Shown piece after piece: positions 7,427 to 15,720 of a stretch of 64,000 nt of DNA; position 1 is the first letter of the stretch, and every line of letters starts with the position of its first letter. Source of the DNA: Terrihabitans soli (GTDB lineage: Bacteria; Pseudomonadota; Alphaproteobacteria; Rhizobiales; Methylopilaceae); the NCBI RefSeq assembly GCF_014191545.1, contig NZ_AP023361.1:393501-457500 (forward strand), given 5' to 3'. Position numbers and translations under genes: made by a program. The notes under the pieces are model-generated. The model saw only the letters and a list, made by a program, of their open reading frames with translations, was not told where the DNA came from and searched no databases.

Positions 7427-8226
7427 GCCTCGCTTTCGCGCTCGACGAAAGCACTGCACCGGCGCTTAACGCGCCGGTGCAAGCTGCTGTCGAAATCCGG
7501 GTTCGCGCCCTCGCAGCCGGCTACCGCACGCGCGGTCCGGTGTTCTCCGATATCGGTTTCGATATCGCCCGCGGCGAACGTGTCGCGCTGGTCGGCTCCA
7601 ATGGCGCCGGCAAATCCACGCTGCTGAAAACATTGATGGGCTTCGTCGCGCCGTTGGACGGATCCGTCGAAATATTCGGCGAAGAGATCAACGCCATGAC
7701 GCCGTCAAAGCTGCGGGGTTTCCGCTCGAAGATCGGCTTTGTCGCGCAGAAGCACAATCTCGTCTCGCGGCTCTCGGTCCTTTCAAACGTTATTCACGGC
7801 ACGCTCGGCGCGCGCTCCGGTCCGAGCCGCTGGGTGCAGGCTCTGGCGCCGCAGCAGGTGCGCGCCCGCGCACTCGCAGCGCTCGATCAAGTCGGGCTTG
7901 TCGATCTCGCCCTTCGCCGCGCCGATTGCCTCTCCGGCGGCCAGTCGCAGCGTGTTGCGATTGCGCGCGCGCTCGTCAACGAACCGCGGCTCATTCTGGC
8001 CGACGAGCCGGTCGCGAGCCTTGATCCCGCCGCCGGCGAAGACGTCATGCAGGTCTTCGAGGAAGTGACTCGGGCGGCCGGCGCAACGCTCGTCTTCACC
8101 ACGCATAATCTCGATCATGCGACGCGCTATGCCGGCCGCGTACTCGGCCTTTGCAGCGGCGGCATGAAGATCGACAGCGCCGTCGATAAACTTCCGGAAG
8201 GAGGCCTTCGTGGTCTCTATAGCTGA
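7423..8226 (+). CDS. PhnC-like ABC transporter ATP-binding protein
   Basis: The 267-residue ATPase shows Walker A GSNGAGKST (about residues 58-66), Q-loop FVAQKHNLVSRLSV, signature LSGGQSQRVAIARAL and Walker B LILADEPVASLD, followed by the switch histidine in FTTHNLDHA. The Q-loop with LVSRLSVLSNVIHG is typical of the PhnC branch. An N-terminal extension of about 25 residues precedes the ATPase core. Its ATG overlaps the stop of the binding-protein gene, and its 3' end overlaps the permease gene by 17 bases, so the three are tightly coupled. Confidence 0.83.
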   Translation: MSLAFALDESTAPALNAPVQAAVEIRVRALAAGYRTRGPVFSDIGFDIARGERVALVGSNGAGKSTLLKTLMGFVAPLDGSVEIFGEEINAMTPSKLRGFRSKIGFVAQKHNLVSRLSVLSNVIHGTLGARSGPSRWVQALAPQQVRARALAALDQVGLVDLALRRADCLSGGQSQRVAIARALVNEPRLILADEPVASLDPAAGEDVMQVFEEVTRAAGATLVFTTHNLDHATRYAGRVLGLCSGGMKIDSAVDKLPEGGLRGLYS

Positions 8227-9022
8227 TACGGCGCGTCACGCGCTGCCGGGACGGTTCGAGCGCCCCTCGGCGCTCGCTTTTCTTCTCTATGCCCTCGGCA
8301 TCGCGCTGATCGTGTGGGCCATCGACGGGTCGGGCTGGTCGATCGAAGAGCTCGGCAAGGGCATCCCGTCCTTGGCCGATTTCCTGTCGCGCTGCTGGCC
8401 GCCGAGCTTTGAGCGCATCGACTCGCTGTCGAAGGCCTTGATCGAAACCTTTCAGATGGCGGTCTCCGGCACGCTGACCGGCATCATCCTGGCGCTGCCT
8501 CTGTCGATTCTCGCCGCGCGCGGTCTCACGGGAAGCCGCATCTTCGGCTCGATCTCACGCGGATTGTTTGCGCTCTTCCGCACCGTTCCGGATCTCGTCT
8601 GGGCGCTGATCTTCGTCATCGCCGTCGGTCTCGGCCCGTTCGCCGGCACGCTGGCGATCGCCGTCGATACCGCAGGCTTTGCCGGACGCTTCTTTGCGGA
8701 GGCCATGGAGGACGTCGACAAAGGGCCGGCGGATTCACTCCGCGCCCAGGGCGTGCGGCGTTCGGATGCGATCTTCTGTTCGATCATTCCGGCGGCCATG
8801 CCGAGCTTCATCACAACAAGTCTGTTCGCGCTGGAAAAATCCGTCCGCTCCTCGGTCATTCTCGGCCTTGTCGGCGCCGGCGGCATCGGCCTCGAGCTGA
8901 AAGTCGCGACGGATATGTTCGACTATCAGACGGCGGCGACGATCATTCTTCTGATCTTCGCGCTCGTTCTCGTCGTCGAACAGGCAGGTTCTTTTGCGCG
9001 CAAGCGCGTCATTGAGGGTTAA
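8210..9022 (+). CDS. PhnE-like ABC transporter permease
   Basis: The 270-residue inner-membrane protein has about six hydrophobic segments. The coupling (EAA-like) loop EAMEDVDKGPADSLRAQG is very close to the PhnE family pattern EA-x-EA-x-D-x-GP. A GTG start at 8210 is chosen because GGAAGGAGG lies 6 bases upstream inside the ATPase gene. It completes the first phosphonate-type transporter of the window; the second PhnE (18101-18907) shares the same loop but is a separate lineage. Confidence 0.83.
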   Translation: MVSIADTARHALPGRFERPSALAFLLYALGIALIVWAIDGSGWSIEELGKGIPSLADFLSRCWPPSFERIDSLSKALIETFQMAVSGTLTGIILALPLSILAARGLTGSRIFGSISRGLFALFRTVPDLVWALIFVIAVGLGPFAGTLAIAVDTAGFAGRFFAEAMEDVDKGPADSLRAQGVRRSDAIFCSIIPAAMPSFITTSLFALEKSVRSSVILGLVGAGGIGLELKVATDMFDYQTAATIILLIFALVLVVEQAGSFARKRVIEG

Positions 9023-9032
9023 GGGGGCTGAC

Positions 9033-9686
9033 ATGAAAACCGATACTGCACATCTTGCCTGGAATTCTCGCTGGGCTTCCGAGACCGGCCGCGCCGACTG
9101 GCTGACGCCGGATATGGATGTCGTTGAACTGTCCGAGGCTCTGCTCGCGGGCGGCAAGACCAAGCGCGCGCTCGATCTCGGCTGCGGCGTCGGCCGTCAT
9201 GCGCTGCATTTCGCGCGTCTCGGTTTCGAGACCTATGCCATGGATATGGCGGAAGCCGGTGTGTCTGAAGTGCGCGCCTCGGCAGCCGATGCGGGCCTCA
9301 AGATCGTGACGGAAGTTGCGCCGATGACGGCGCTGCCCTTCCCGGACGGTCATTTCGATTATGTCCTGTCCTTCAACGTGATCTATCACGGCGATCTGCC
9401 GATCGTGCAGCAGGCGGTGTCGGAAATCCGCCGCGTGCTGAAGCCCGGCGGCATCTATCAGGGCACGATGCTGTCGAAGCGCCACCGCGCCTATGGCGTC
9501 GGCACCGAGGTTGCGCCGAACACCTTCGTCGTTGATGATGACGAAGACCGGGGCCACCCGCACTTTTATTGCAATGCGGCCGAGCTCGTATCCTTGTTCG
9601 AAGGCTTCGAACTGAAATCGCTCGTCGACAAGTCGCACGAGAAGCCGAACACCTGGCACTGGCATCTGAGCGCGGAAAGGCTCTGA
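9033..9686 (+). CDS. Class I SAM-dependent methyltransferase in the phosphonate operon
   Basis: The 217-residue protein has SAM-binding motif [19 protein letters not shown] (about residues 45-62), an acidic residue in motif II (YAMDMAEAG) and motif IV-like [16 protein letters not shown] (about 109-124), then the post-II element [15 protein letters not shown]. The overall look is that of TehB/UbiE-like small-molecule methyltransferases. It starts 10 bases after the permease stop with AAGGGGG as ribosome site and is followed 2 bases later by the acyltransferase gene. It is not one of the characterised C-P lyase proteins. Its position suggests methylation of a phosphonate, a side-chain amine or a breakdown product, but this is inference. 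Confidence 0.75.
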   Translation: MKTDTAHLAWNSRWASETGRADWLTPDMDVVELSEALLAGGKTKRALDLGCGVGRHALHFARLGFETYAMDMAEAGVSEVRASAADAGLKIVTEVAPMTALPFPDGHFDYVLSFNVIYHGDLPIVQQAVSEIRRVLKPGGIYQGTMLSKRHRAYGVGTEVAPNTFVVDDDEDRGHPHFYCNAAELVSLFEGFELKSLVDKSHEKPNTWHWHLSAERL

Positions 9687-9688
9687 AT

Positions 9689-10375
9689 ATGGCGCTGATC
9701 GAGGTCAATCAGGGACAACCGGAATCCCCTTGGTATAACGCCGAAGGGCTCTCCGAAGTACCGACCATCCATCCTTCGGCCGTCGTGCTACGCACGCGCG
9801 TCGGTCCCTGGACCTCGATCGCCCGCGCCAACGAAATATCCGACTCGGATTTTCTGGATTGGTCCTATACGTCCGCGCATGTGATGATCTTCAATGCCGA
9901 GATCGGCAAGTTCTGCAACATCGCTGCCCAGGTCCGCATCAATCCGACCAATCATCCGATGTGGCGCGCGACGCTTCATCACTTCACCTATAGGGCGAAG
10001 TGCCACCATATGGGTGAGGACGACAAAGAGATTTTCGACTGGCGGATGAAGAACCGCGTCAAGATCGGTCCGGATGTGTGGATCGGCCATGGCGCAATCA
10101 TCATGCCGGGCGTCAATATCGGCACCGGTGCCGTCATCGGCTCCGGTTCGGTCGTGACCAAGGATGTGCCGAATTATTCCATCGTTGTCGGCTCGCCTGC
10201 GCGCGTCATCAAACGGCGCGCCGATCAAGCGACGGAAGAAGCGCTGCTGCGCATCAAATGGTGGGATTGGAGCCATGCGCAGCTGACAGCGGCGCTGGAC
10301 GATTTCCGCAAGCTCGACATTGCCGAGTTCGCTAAGGCCTATGACCGCATGCCGGCGGAACTGCGAAGCGCGTGA
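9689..10375 (+). CDS. Hexapeptide-repeat acyltransferase of the phosphonate-metabolism family
   Basis: The 228-residue protein carries left-handed beta-helix repeats (for example [24 protein letters not shown], summarised; about residues 130-155) and [19 protein letters not shown], a histidine-rich stretch seen in the phosphonate-cluster branch of xenobiotic acetyltransferases (the family annotated as phn-associated tetrahydrodipicolinate/hexapeptide transferase). It ends with a W-rich helical tail. The likely role is acetylation of aminophosphonates, as PhnO does in enterobacteria with an unrelated fold; that is inferred from context. ATG at 9689 is supported by GAAAGG upstream and by the 2-base gap to the methyltransferase stop. 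It is the last gene of the operon and converges on phnF. Confidence 0.8.
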   Translation: MALIEVNQGQPESPWYNAEGLSEVPTIHPSAVVLRTRVGPWTSIARANEISDSDFLDWSYTSAHVMIFNAEIGKFCNIAAQVRINPTNHPMWRATLHHFTYRAKCHHMGEDDKEIFDWRMKNRVKIGPDVWIGHGAIIMPGVNIGTGAVIGSGSVVTKDVPNYSIVVGSPARVIKRRADQATEEALLRIKWWDWSHAQLTAALDDFRKLDIAEFAKAYDRMPAELRSA

Positions 10376-10392
10376 TCTCGCGCAAAAACTAA

Positions 10393-11133
10393 TCAGCGCT
10401 CCACCACCAGTTCGACGCGGTCCGCCACAAAGCGCGACAGCGTCGACTGAATCGGCTTGCCGTCCATGTCGACATTGATGGCATTGATGATCAGCAGCGT
10501 GCGTCCCGGCGCGATATCGAGCATCTGTGCTTCGTCCGCCGCGGCGGGCCGCGCCGTGATGCGCGTCGACAGGCGTTTGTAATCGTCGAGGCCGAATTTC
10601 TTGTAGGCCTTGGTCAGCGACCCCTTGGTCGCGAAAATCTGCTCGAGGCCGAGAAAGCGCGGCAGTGGAAGGAAGGTTCGTGCCAGAGAGAGCGGCACGC
10701 CATCGGCGCGGTTGACCGTCAGCATGTCGAGAACCGGCGCGCCGGGCTTGATCTTCAGCGCTTCGGCGGTTGCCGCATCGGCATTGCCGTGTTCGGCGGA
10801 GACGAGTTCGCCGCGCGCTTCCTTGCCGGCTTTGGCCATGACCTCCGAAAAACGTGTCTTCAGCCCGATGGGATAGGCGAGGGGCCTGGCCTCGACAAAC
10901 GTGCCGCTGCCTTGCGTTGCGCGGACAAGGCCGCGCTCGGCGAGATCGGCCAGCCCGCGCCGCACAGTGTGGCGGTTGACGCCGAAGCGTTCGGCAAGCT
11001 GCGCCTCCGGCGCGATGCGGTCGCCGGGCGAAATCCGGCCTGCGGCAATGTCGGCTTCGATCGAGTCGGCGACCTGCTTCCAGGCGGCCAATCCGCTCGC
11101 GCGCGAGAAAACCTTGCTTTCTGAGGCGGTCAT
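10393..11133 (-). CDS. phnF: PhnF, GntR/HutC-family regulator of phosphonate genes
   Basis: The 246-residue protein has an N-terminal winged helix (about residues 15-85; LAERFGVNRHTVRRGLADLAERGLV is the core, shown in part) and a C-terminal UTRA ligand-binding domain of the HutC class (about 95-240; LSLARTFLPLPRFLGLE). It is divergent from phnG with 73 bases between them, and a perfect 20-bp palindrome overlaps the phnG -10 box. This fits a repressor of the C-P lyase operon released by a phosphonate or pathway intermediate. Confidence 0.88.
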   Translation of the reverse strand: MTASESKVFSRASGLAAWKQVADSIEADIAAGRISPGDRIAPEAQLAERFGVNRHTVRRGLADLAERGLVRATQGSGTFVEARPLAYPIGLKTRFSEVMAKAGKEARGELVSAEHGNADAATAEALKIKPGAPVLDMLTVNRADGVPLSLARTFLPLPRFLGLEQIFATKGSLTKAYKKFGLDDYKRLSTRITARPAAADEAQMLDIAPGRTLLIINAINVDMDGKPIQSTLSRFVADRVELVVER

Positions 11134-11151
11134 AGCGTCATCAAAACTTCA

Positions 11152-11180
11152 TTGGACTCGTCTGGCTAGTTGTCTAATAA
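11152..11180 (+). promoter_or_regulatory. Promoter of phnGHIJKLMN
   Basis: TTGGAC (11152-11157) and TAATAA (11175-11180) are separated by 17 bases, the ideal sigma-70 spacing. A start near 11187 would give a leader of about 20 bases before the ATG at 11207. The PhnF-type palindrome covers the -10 element. Confidence 0.6.
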
Positions 11181-11189
11181 AGTAGACAA
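11170..11189 (+). promoter_or_regulatory. PhnF operator (perfect 20-bp inverted repeat)
   Basis: TTGTCTA-ATAAAG-TAGACAA is a perfect 7+7 palindrome located in the phnF-phnG divergent region. Its GTCTA/TAGAC half-sites match the type of site bound by GntR/HutC regulators. Overlap with the -10 box implies repression by blocking RNA polymerase. Confidence 0.7.
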
Positions 11190-11206
11190 ACTTGGACAAC
11201 AGCCAG

Positions 11207-11659
11207 ATGACAGCTTTGACCGGGATTCAGCAGCAGCGGCAGGCCGCTATGGGTGTTTATGCCCGGGCGACCACAGAGGAACTTGACGCCGCCCTCGAGC
11301 GAATCGGCCGCCCGGCCGGGGCCGAAGATATGCGCCCGCCGGAGCTTGGCCTCGTGATGGCCCGCGGCCGCATGGGTGGCACGGGCGCTCCCTTCAATGC
11401 CGGCGAAGTCAGTGTCACCCGCGCCGCTGTGCGGCTTTCCAGCGGGGAGGTCGGCGTTGCCTATCAGCTCGGCCGCGACCGGACGAAGGCGCGCGTTGCG
11501 GCGACGCTCGATGCGCTCTGGCAGACCGACAAACGCAGCGAAGTGGAGGCCGCGCTCGATCCGATCCGCGCCCGCATCGCCGAACAGATTCAACTCAAGG
11601 AGCGGCGCGTCGCCGCCACCAAAGTCGATTTCTTCACGCTTGTGCGGGGGGAGGATTGA
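11207..11659 (+). CDS. phnG: PhnG, C-P lyase core complex subunit
   Basis: The 150-residue protein matches PhnG in length and in the stretches PPELGLVMARGRMGGTGAPF and FNAGEVSVTRAAV (about residues 45-80). PhnG, PhnH, PhnI and PhnJ form the C-P lyase core that attaches phosphonates to ribose-1-triphosphate. An in-frame TTG at 11192 is possible, but ATG at 11207 is preferred because the predicted transcript starts near 11187. Its stop overlaps the phnH start (ATGA). Confidence 0.9.
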   Translation: MTALTGIQQQRQAAMGVYARATTEELDAALERIGRPAGAEDMRPPELGLVMARGRMGGTGAPFNAGEVSVTRAAVRLSSGEVGVAYQLGRDRTKARVAATLDALWQTDKRSEVEAALDPIRARIAEQIQLKERRVAATKVDFFTLVRGED

Positions 11660-12240
11660 TGACCGTCCACGCCTTCACCGATCCGGTTTTCGATGCGCAG
11701 CGGGTTTTCCGCGCTGCCATGAACGCTCTGGCGCGTCCCGGCACGCTGCAGCCTTTGGATGCCGATCTTCGTCCGCCGCAGCATCTGCCGAAAGAGCTCG
11801 CAGCGCTCGCTGGCTTGCCGACACGAAACGCCGGTCTGCTCGATGCGGCGCTCGCAGGCTCCCATGAGGTTCTGGATTATCTGCGCTTCCACACCGGCGC
11901 GCCGATCGTCACGCGCCCGGGTGATGCGAGCTTTGCGCTGATCTCCGATCCCGCGCTCTGCCCCTCGCTGACGAGCTTCACTCTCGGCACACCCGATTAT
12001 CCGGACCGTTCGACAACACTTCTCATACAGGCCGACACACTCCGGTCGTCTCACACGCTTACGCTGAAAGGGCCGGGAATCTCCGGCAGTGCGGCTCTGC
12101 GGGCCGAGCCCTTGCCGCCCGGTTTTGTGCGCGAATGGGCGGCGAACCGCGCGCTTTTCCCGCGCGGCGTCGACATCCTCATCGCCGCCGAAGGCTGGCT
12201 TGCCGGTCTGCCGCGCTCGACCGAAATGAATGAGGCCTGA
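11659..12240 (+). CDS. phnH: PhnH, C-P lyase core complex subunit
   Basis: The 193-residue protein starts with the typical PhnH opening FTDPVFDAQRVFRAAMNALA and contains the conserved segments ARPGTLQPL, TLLIQADTL and KGPGISG (about residues 130-145). PhnH is required for the nucleosidase step that loads phosphonate on ribose. It is coupled by overlap to phnG and lies 3 bases before phnI. Confidence 0.9.
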   Translation: MTVHAFTDPVFDAQRVFRAAMNALARPGTLQPLDADLRPPQHLPKELAALAGLPTRNAGLLDAALAGSHEVLDYLRFHTGAPIVTRPGDASFALISDPALCPSLTSFTLGTPDYPDRSTTLLIQADTLRSSHTLTLKGPGISGSAALRAEPLPPGFVREWAANRALFPRGVDILIAAEGWLAGLPRSTEMNEA

Positions 12241-12243
12241 GCG

Positions 12244-13353
12244 ATGTATGTAGCGGTCAAAGGCGGCGAAGCGGCGATCGATAACGCTCACCGTCTGCTC
12301 GATTTTGAGCGGCGCGGCGATATCTCCGTGCCCGATCTTTCGGTTGCGCAGATCCGCGAGCAGATGACGCTGCTCGTCGATCGCGTCATGACGGAAGGCT
12401 CGCTCTACGATCCCGATCTTGCAGCGCTCGCTTTGAAGCAGGCGCGCGGCGATATCATCGAAGCGGTCTTTCTTGTCCGCGCTTTCCGCACGACGCTGCC
12501 GCGCTTCGGCTACTCCGAGCCGCTCGACACCGATGCCATGCAGGCGATCCGCCGCATTTCGGCGATCTACAAGGATCTGCCGGGCGGCCAGGTGCTCGGA
12601 CCAACGTTTGACTACACCCATCGCCTGATTGATTTCACGCTCGCGGCCGGGGGCGAGGCGCCAGCACCGCGCGAAGGCACATCCGAACTCGATGCCATGC
12701 CGCATGTGACAGGTCTTCTCGATCAGGAAGGTCTGATCGAGTGTGAGCCGCATGTGGACGAGAACGCGCCTGTCGGCGATCTGACGCGCGATCCGTTGAA
12801 TTTTCCGGCAAACCGCGATCTTCGGCTGCAGGCACTGGCGCGCGGCGATGAAGGTTTCATTCTCGCGCTCGGCTATTCGACGCAGCGCGGTTTCGGACGC
12901 ACCCATCCCTTCACCGGCGAAATCCGCGTCGGCGATGTCGAAATCGAATATGTGCCGGAAGAGCTCGGCTTTGCCGTGCCACTGGGCGATGTCGTTCTCA
13001 CCGAATGCGAGATGATCAACCAGTTCAAAGGCTCGGCCTCGGCGCCGCCGCAGTTCACGCGCGGCTACGGCCTCGCCTTCGGCCGCGGCGAGCGCAAGGC
13101 CATGGCCATGGCGCTGGTCGATCGCGCGCTGCGCACCCGCGAATTCGGGGAGGATGTGAAAGCGCCGGCACAGGACGAGGAATTTGTGCTCGCCCATTGC
13201 GACAATCTGCAATCGACCGGCTTCGTCGAACATCTGAAACTGCCGCATTACGTGGACTTCCAGGCCGAGCTCGGCCTCGTGCGGAAAATGCGCGCCGAGC
13301 ATGCGGCGCGGCAGACCGAGCAGGATGAAGAAGCGCTGGAGGCCGCGGAATGA
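12244..13353 (+). CDS. phnI: PhnI, C-P lyase nucleosidase subunit
   Basis: The 369-residue protein matches PhnI in length and start (MYVAVKGGEAAIDNAHRLL). Conserved blocks visible are YSTQRGFGRTHPFTGEIRVG (about residues 215-234) and FAVPLGDVVLTECEMINQF (about 245-262). PhnI, with PhnG, H and L, displaces adenine from ATP to form ribose-1-phosphonate 5-triphosphate. The ATG lies 3 bases after the phnH stop, and the gene overlaps phnJ by four bases. Confidence 0.92.
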   Translation: MYVAVKGGEAAIDNAHRLLDFERRGDISVPDLSVAQIREQMTLLVDRVMTEGSLYDPDLAALALKQARGDIIEAVFLVRAFRTTLPRFGYSEPLDTDAMQAIRRISAIYKDLPGGQVLGPTFDYTHRLIDFTLAAGGEAPAPREGTSELDAMPHVTGLLDQEGLIECEPHVDENAPVGDLTRDPLNFPANRDLRLQALARGDEGFILALGYSTQRGFGRTHPFTGEIRVGDVEIEYVPEELGFAVPLGDVVLTECEMINQFKGSASAPPQFTRGYGLAFGRGERKAMAMALVDRALRTREFGEDVKAPAQDEEFVLAHCDNLQSTGFVEHLKLPHYVDFQAELGLVRKMRAEHAARQTEQDEEALEAAE

Positions 13354-14240
13354 ACGAGATGGCCTCTGCAGCGGGTTATAATTTCGCTTATCTCGACGAG
13401 CAGACAAAGCGCATGATCCGGCGCGCGATCCTCAAAGCGATCGCGATCCCCGGCTATCAGGTGCCGTTCGCCAGCCGTGAGATGCCGATGCCCTATGGCT
13501 GGGGCACCGGCGGTGTGCAGGTGACCGCTTCGATTCTCGGCCCGGACGATGTGCTGAAAGTCATCGATCAAGGCTCGGACGACACGACCAACGCCGTGTC
13601 GATCCGCAAATTCTTCGAACGCACGGCGGACGTCGAGACGACGACCAAGACGTCGGAAGCCAGCGTCATCCAGACGCGTCATCGCGTGCCGGAAGAAAAG
13701 CTGCGCGAAGATCAGATCCTCGTTTATCAAGTGCCCATCCCCGAGCCGCTGCGCTTTCTTGAGCCGCGCGAAACTGAGACGCGCCAGCTTCATGCGCTGT
13801 CCGAATACGGGCTGATGCATGTGAAGCTTTACGAAGACATCGCAAAGCACGGCCATATCGCATCGACTTATGCCTATCCGGTCGAAGTCGCCGGCCGTTA
13901 TGTGATGGACCCGTCGCCCATTCCGAAATTCGATAATCCGAAGATCGGCGATTGCGCGGCGCTGCAGCTTTACGGCGCCGGACGCGAAAAGCGCATTTAT
14001 GCTGTGCCGCCCTATACGAAAGTAAAGAGCCTCGATTTCGAGGATCATCCTTTCCGCGTTCAGACGTTCAAGGATCCGTGCGCGCTCTGCGCCGCGGAAG
14101 CCGTCTACCTCGACGAAGTCGTGCTCGACGATCGCGGCGGGCGCATGTTCGTCTGCTCCGACACCGATTATTGCGAGAAGCGCCGGGAAGAAGGCCATCG
14201 CGGCAAGATGCTGGGCACCGCTCCGGGAGTTGCCGCATGA
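13350..14240 (+). CDS. phnJ: PhnJ, radical-SAM C-P lyase
   Basis: The 296-residue protein is the catalytic C-P lyase. Cysteines 244, 247, 269 and 275 show exactly the spacing (x2, x21, x5) of the four cysteines of Escherichia coli PhnJ, three of which hold the Fe4S4 cluster while the last gives the catalytic thiyl radical. Other family landmarks are GWGTGGVQVT and YGLMHVKLYEDIAKHG. It cleaves 5-phosphoribosyl 1-phosphonate to an alkane and a cyclic ribose phosphate. Start and stop overlap neighbouring genes by ATGA, so stoichiometric synthesis with PhnI and PhnK is expected. Confidence 0.95.
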   Translation: MNEMASAAGYNFAYLDEQTKRMIRRAILKAIAIPGYQVPFASREMPMPYGWGTGGVQVTASILGPDDVLKVIDQGSDDTTNAVSIRKFFERTADVETTTKTSEASVIQTRHRVPEEKLREDQILVYQVPIPEPLRFLEPRETETRQLHALSEYGLMHVKLYEDIAKHGHIASTYAYPVEVAGRYVMDPSPIPKFDNPKIGDCAALQLYGAGREKRIYAVPPYTKVKSLDFEDHPFRVQTFKDPCALCAAEAVYLDEVVLDDRGGRMFVCSDTDYCEKRREEGHRGKMLGTAPGVAA

Positions 14241-15007
14241 GCGCGCTTTTATCCGCCCGCAATCTGACGAAGAGCTATGGCGTGCGCACGGCTTGCGCCG
14301 ATGTTTCGCTCGATCTGCATGAGGGCGAGGTTCTCGCCGTCGTCGGCGAATCCGGTTCCGGCAAATCCACGTTGCTCGGCCTCCTCGCCACGGAAGTGAC
14401 GGCCGACAGCGGGCAGGTGCATTACCGTTTCCGCGATGGCGCAGTCCGTGAGCTGCACGCTTTGCCGGAGGCCGAGCGGCGTCTTCTGATGCGCACCGAT
14501 TGGGGCTTCATCCGCCAGGATGCGACGCTCGGCCTGCGCATGCCGGTTTCGGCCGGCGGCAATGTCGGCGAGCGGCTGATGGCCGTCGGCGCGCGCCATT
14601 ACGGCAAGATCCGCGAAACGGCCGAAGACTGGCTCGACCGCGTAGAGATCGATCCGGGCCGTATCGACGACAGCCCGAAAACCTTTTCCGGCGGCATGCG
14701 CCAGCGCCTGCAGATCGCCCGCAATCTCGTTACGCATCCGCGTCTCGTCTTCATGGACGAGCCGACCTCGGGTCTCGACGTCTCGGTCCAGGCGCGCCTA
14801 CTCGATCTCATCCGCGGCCTCGTCGCGGAGCTCGGCCTTGCCGTCATCATCGTCACCCACGATCTCGCGGTGGCGCGGCTTCTGTCGCATCGCATGATGG
14901 TGATGAAGGGCGGCCGCGTGATCGAAGAAGGGCTGACCGACCAGGTGCTCGATGATCCGCGCGAACCCTACACGCAACTCCTCGTCTCTTCGGTGCTGGC
15001 TGCATGA
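14237..15007 (+). CDS. phnK: PhnK, ABC-type ATPase of the C-P lyase complex
   Basis: The 256-residue protein has Walker A GESGSGKST, signature FSGGMRQRLQIARNL, Walker B LVFMDEPTSGLDVS and the switch histidine in IIVTHDLA. The DPREPYTQLLVSS C-terminus is like that of Opp/Dpp-type ATPases, as is usual for PhnK. PhnK binds the PhnGHIJ core rather than a membrane permease. It overlaps phnJ and phnL by four bases on each side. Confidence 0.9.
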   Translation: MSALLSARNLTKSYGVRTACADVSLDLHEGEVLAVVGESGSGKSTLLGLLATEVTADSGQVHYRFRDGAVRELHALPEAERRLLMRTDWGFIRQDATLGLRMPVSAGGNVGERLMAVGARHYGKIRETAEDWLDRVEIDPGRIDDSPKTFSGGMRQRLQIARNLVTHPRLVFMDEPTSGLDVSVQARLLDLIRGLVAELGLAVIIVTHDLAVARLLSHRMMVMKGGRVIEEGLTDQVLDDPREPYTQLLVSSVLAA

Positions 15008-15705
15008 GCGCGCTCGTTAAACTCGAAAACGTCTCGAAGACCTTCACTTTGCATTTGCGTGCGGGAACGGTGCTGAACGTGGTCGAGAACGTGTCCTTCG
15101 ATGTCGAGCCGGGCGAATGCGTCGTCCTCGGCGGGCCTTCGGGTGCCGGCAAATCCTCGCTGCTGAAAATCGTCTACGGCAATTACCGCTGCGACAGCGG
15201 CCATGTTTTCGTCCGCGACGGCGAAGATTATGTCGATGTTGTCGGCGCCGAGCCGCGGCGCGTTCTGGCGCTGCGCAAGAATGTCATGGGCTATGTCTCG
15301 CAGTTTCTGCGCGTCATCCCGCGCGTCGGGGCGCTCGATGTCGTTGCCGCCGCCGGACGCGAAAGCGGTCTTCAGGCCGATATCGCGCAGAAGCGCGCGG
15401 CGGAGCTGCTTGCGGCGCTCAACGTTCCGGAACGCATGTGGATGCTGCCGCCCGCGACCTTTTCCGGCGGCGAGCAGCAGCGCGTCAACATCGCCCGCGG
15501 CTTCATCTCCGACGTGCCGGTACTTCTGCTCGACGAGCCGACAGCCTCCCTCGATGCCGTCAATCGCTCGGTCGTTGTCCGCCTGATCGATGAAAAGAAG
15601 GCCAAGGGCACGGCGATTATCGGGATTTTCCACGATGAAGATGTGCGCGAGCGCGTCGCAAGCCGTGTCGTGGACGTGACACGCTTCGCCGCTAAAGCGG
15701 CGTAA
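15004..15705 (+). CDS. phnL: PhnL, ABC-type ATPase of the C-P lyase pathway
   Basis: The 233-residue protein has Walker A GPSGAGKSS, the PhnL-specific YVSQFLRVIPRVGALDVVA, signature FSGGEQQRVNIARGF and Walker B VLLLDEPTASLD. PhnL is needed with PhnG, H and I for ribose-phosphonate formation and docks on PhnK in the complex. The ATG overlaps the phnK stop; phnM follows 15 bases after. Confidence 0.92.
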   Translation: MSALVKLENVSKTFTLHLRAGTVLNVVENVSFDVEPGECVVLGGPSGAGKSSLLKIVYGNYRCDSGHVFVRDGEDYVDVVGAEPRRVLALRKNVMGYVSQFLRVIPRVGALDVVAAAGRESGLQADIAQKRAAELLAALNVPERMWMLPPATFSGGEQQRVNIARGFISDVPVLLLDEPTASLDAVNRSVVVRLIDEKKAKGTAIIGIFHDEDVRERVASRVVDVTRFAAKAA

Positions 15706-15720
15706 ACAGGAACGAATCGA

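Noticed and set aside
11590..13407. 605-codon open frame on the minus strand across phnH-phnI
   Set aside because: It mirrors phnG-phnH-phnI, is rich in Arg/His/Ala as expected for the reverse complement of GC-rich coding DNA, and has no domain; the plus-strand genes are unmistakable.
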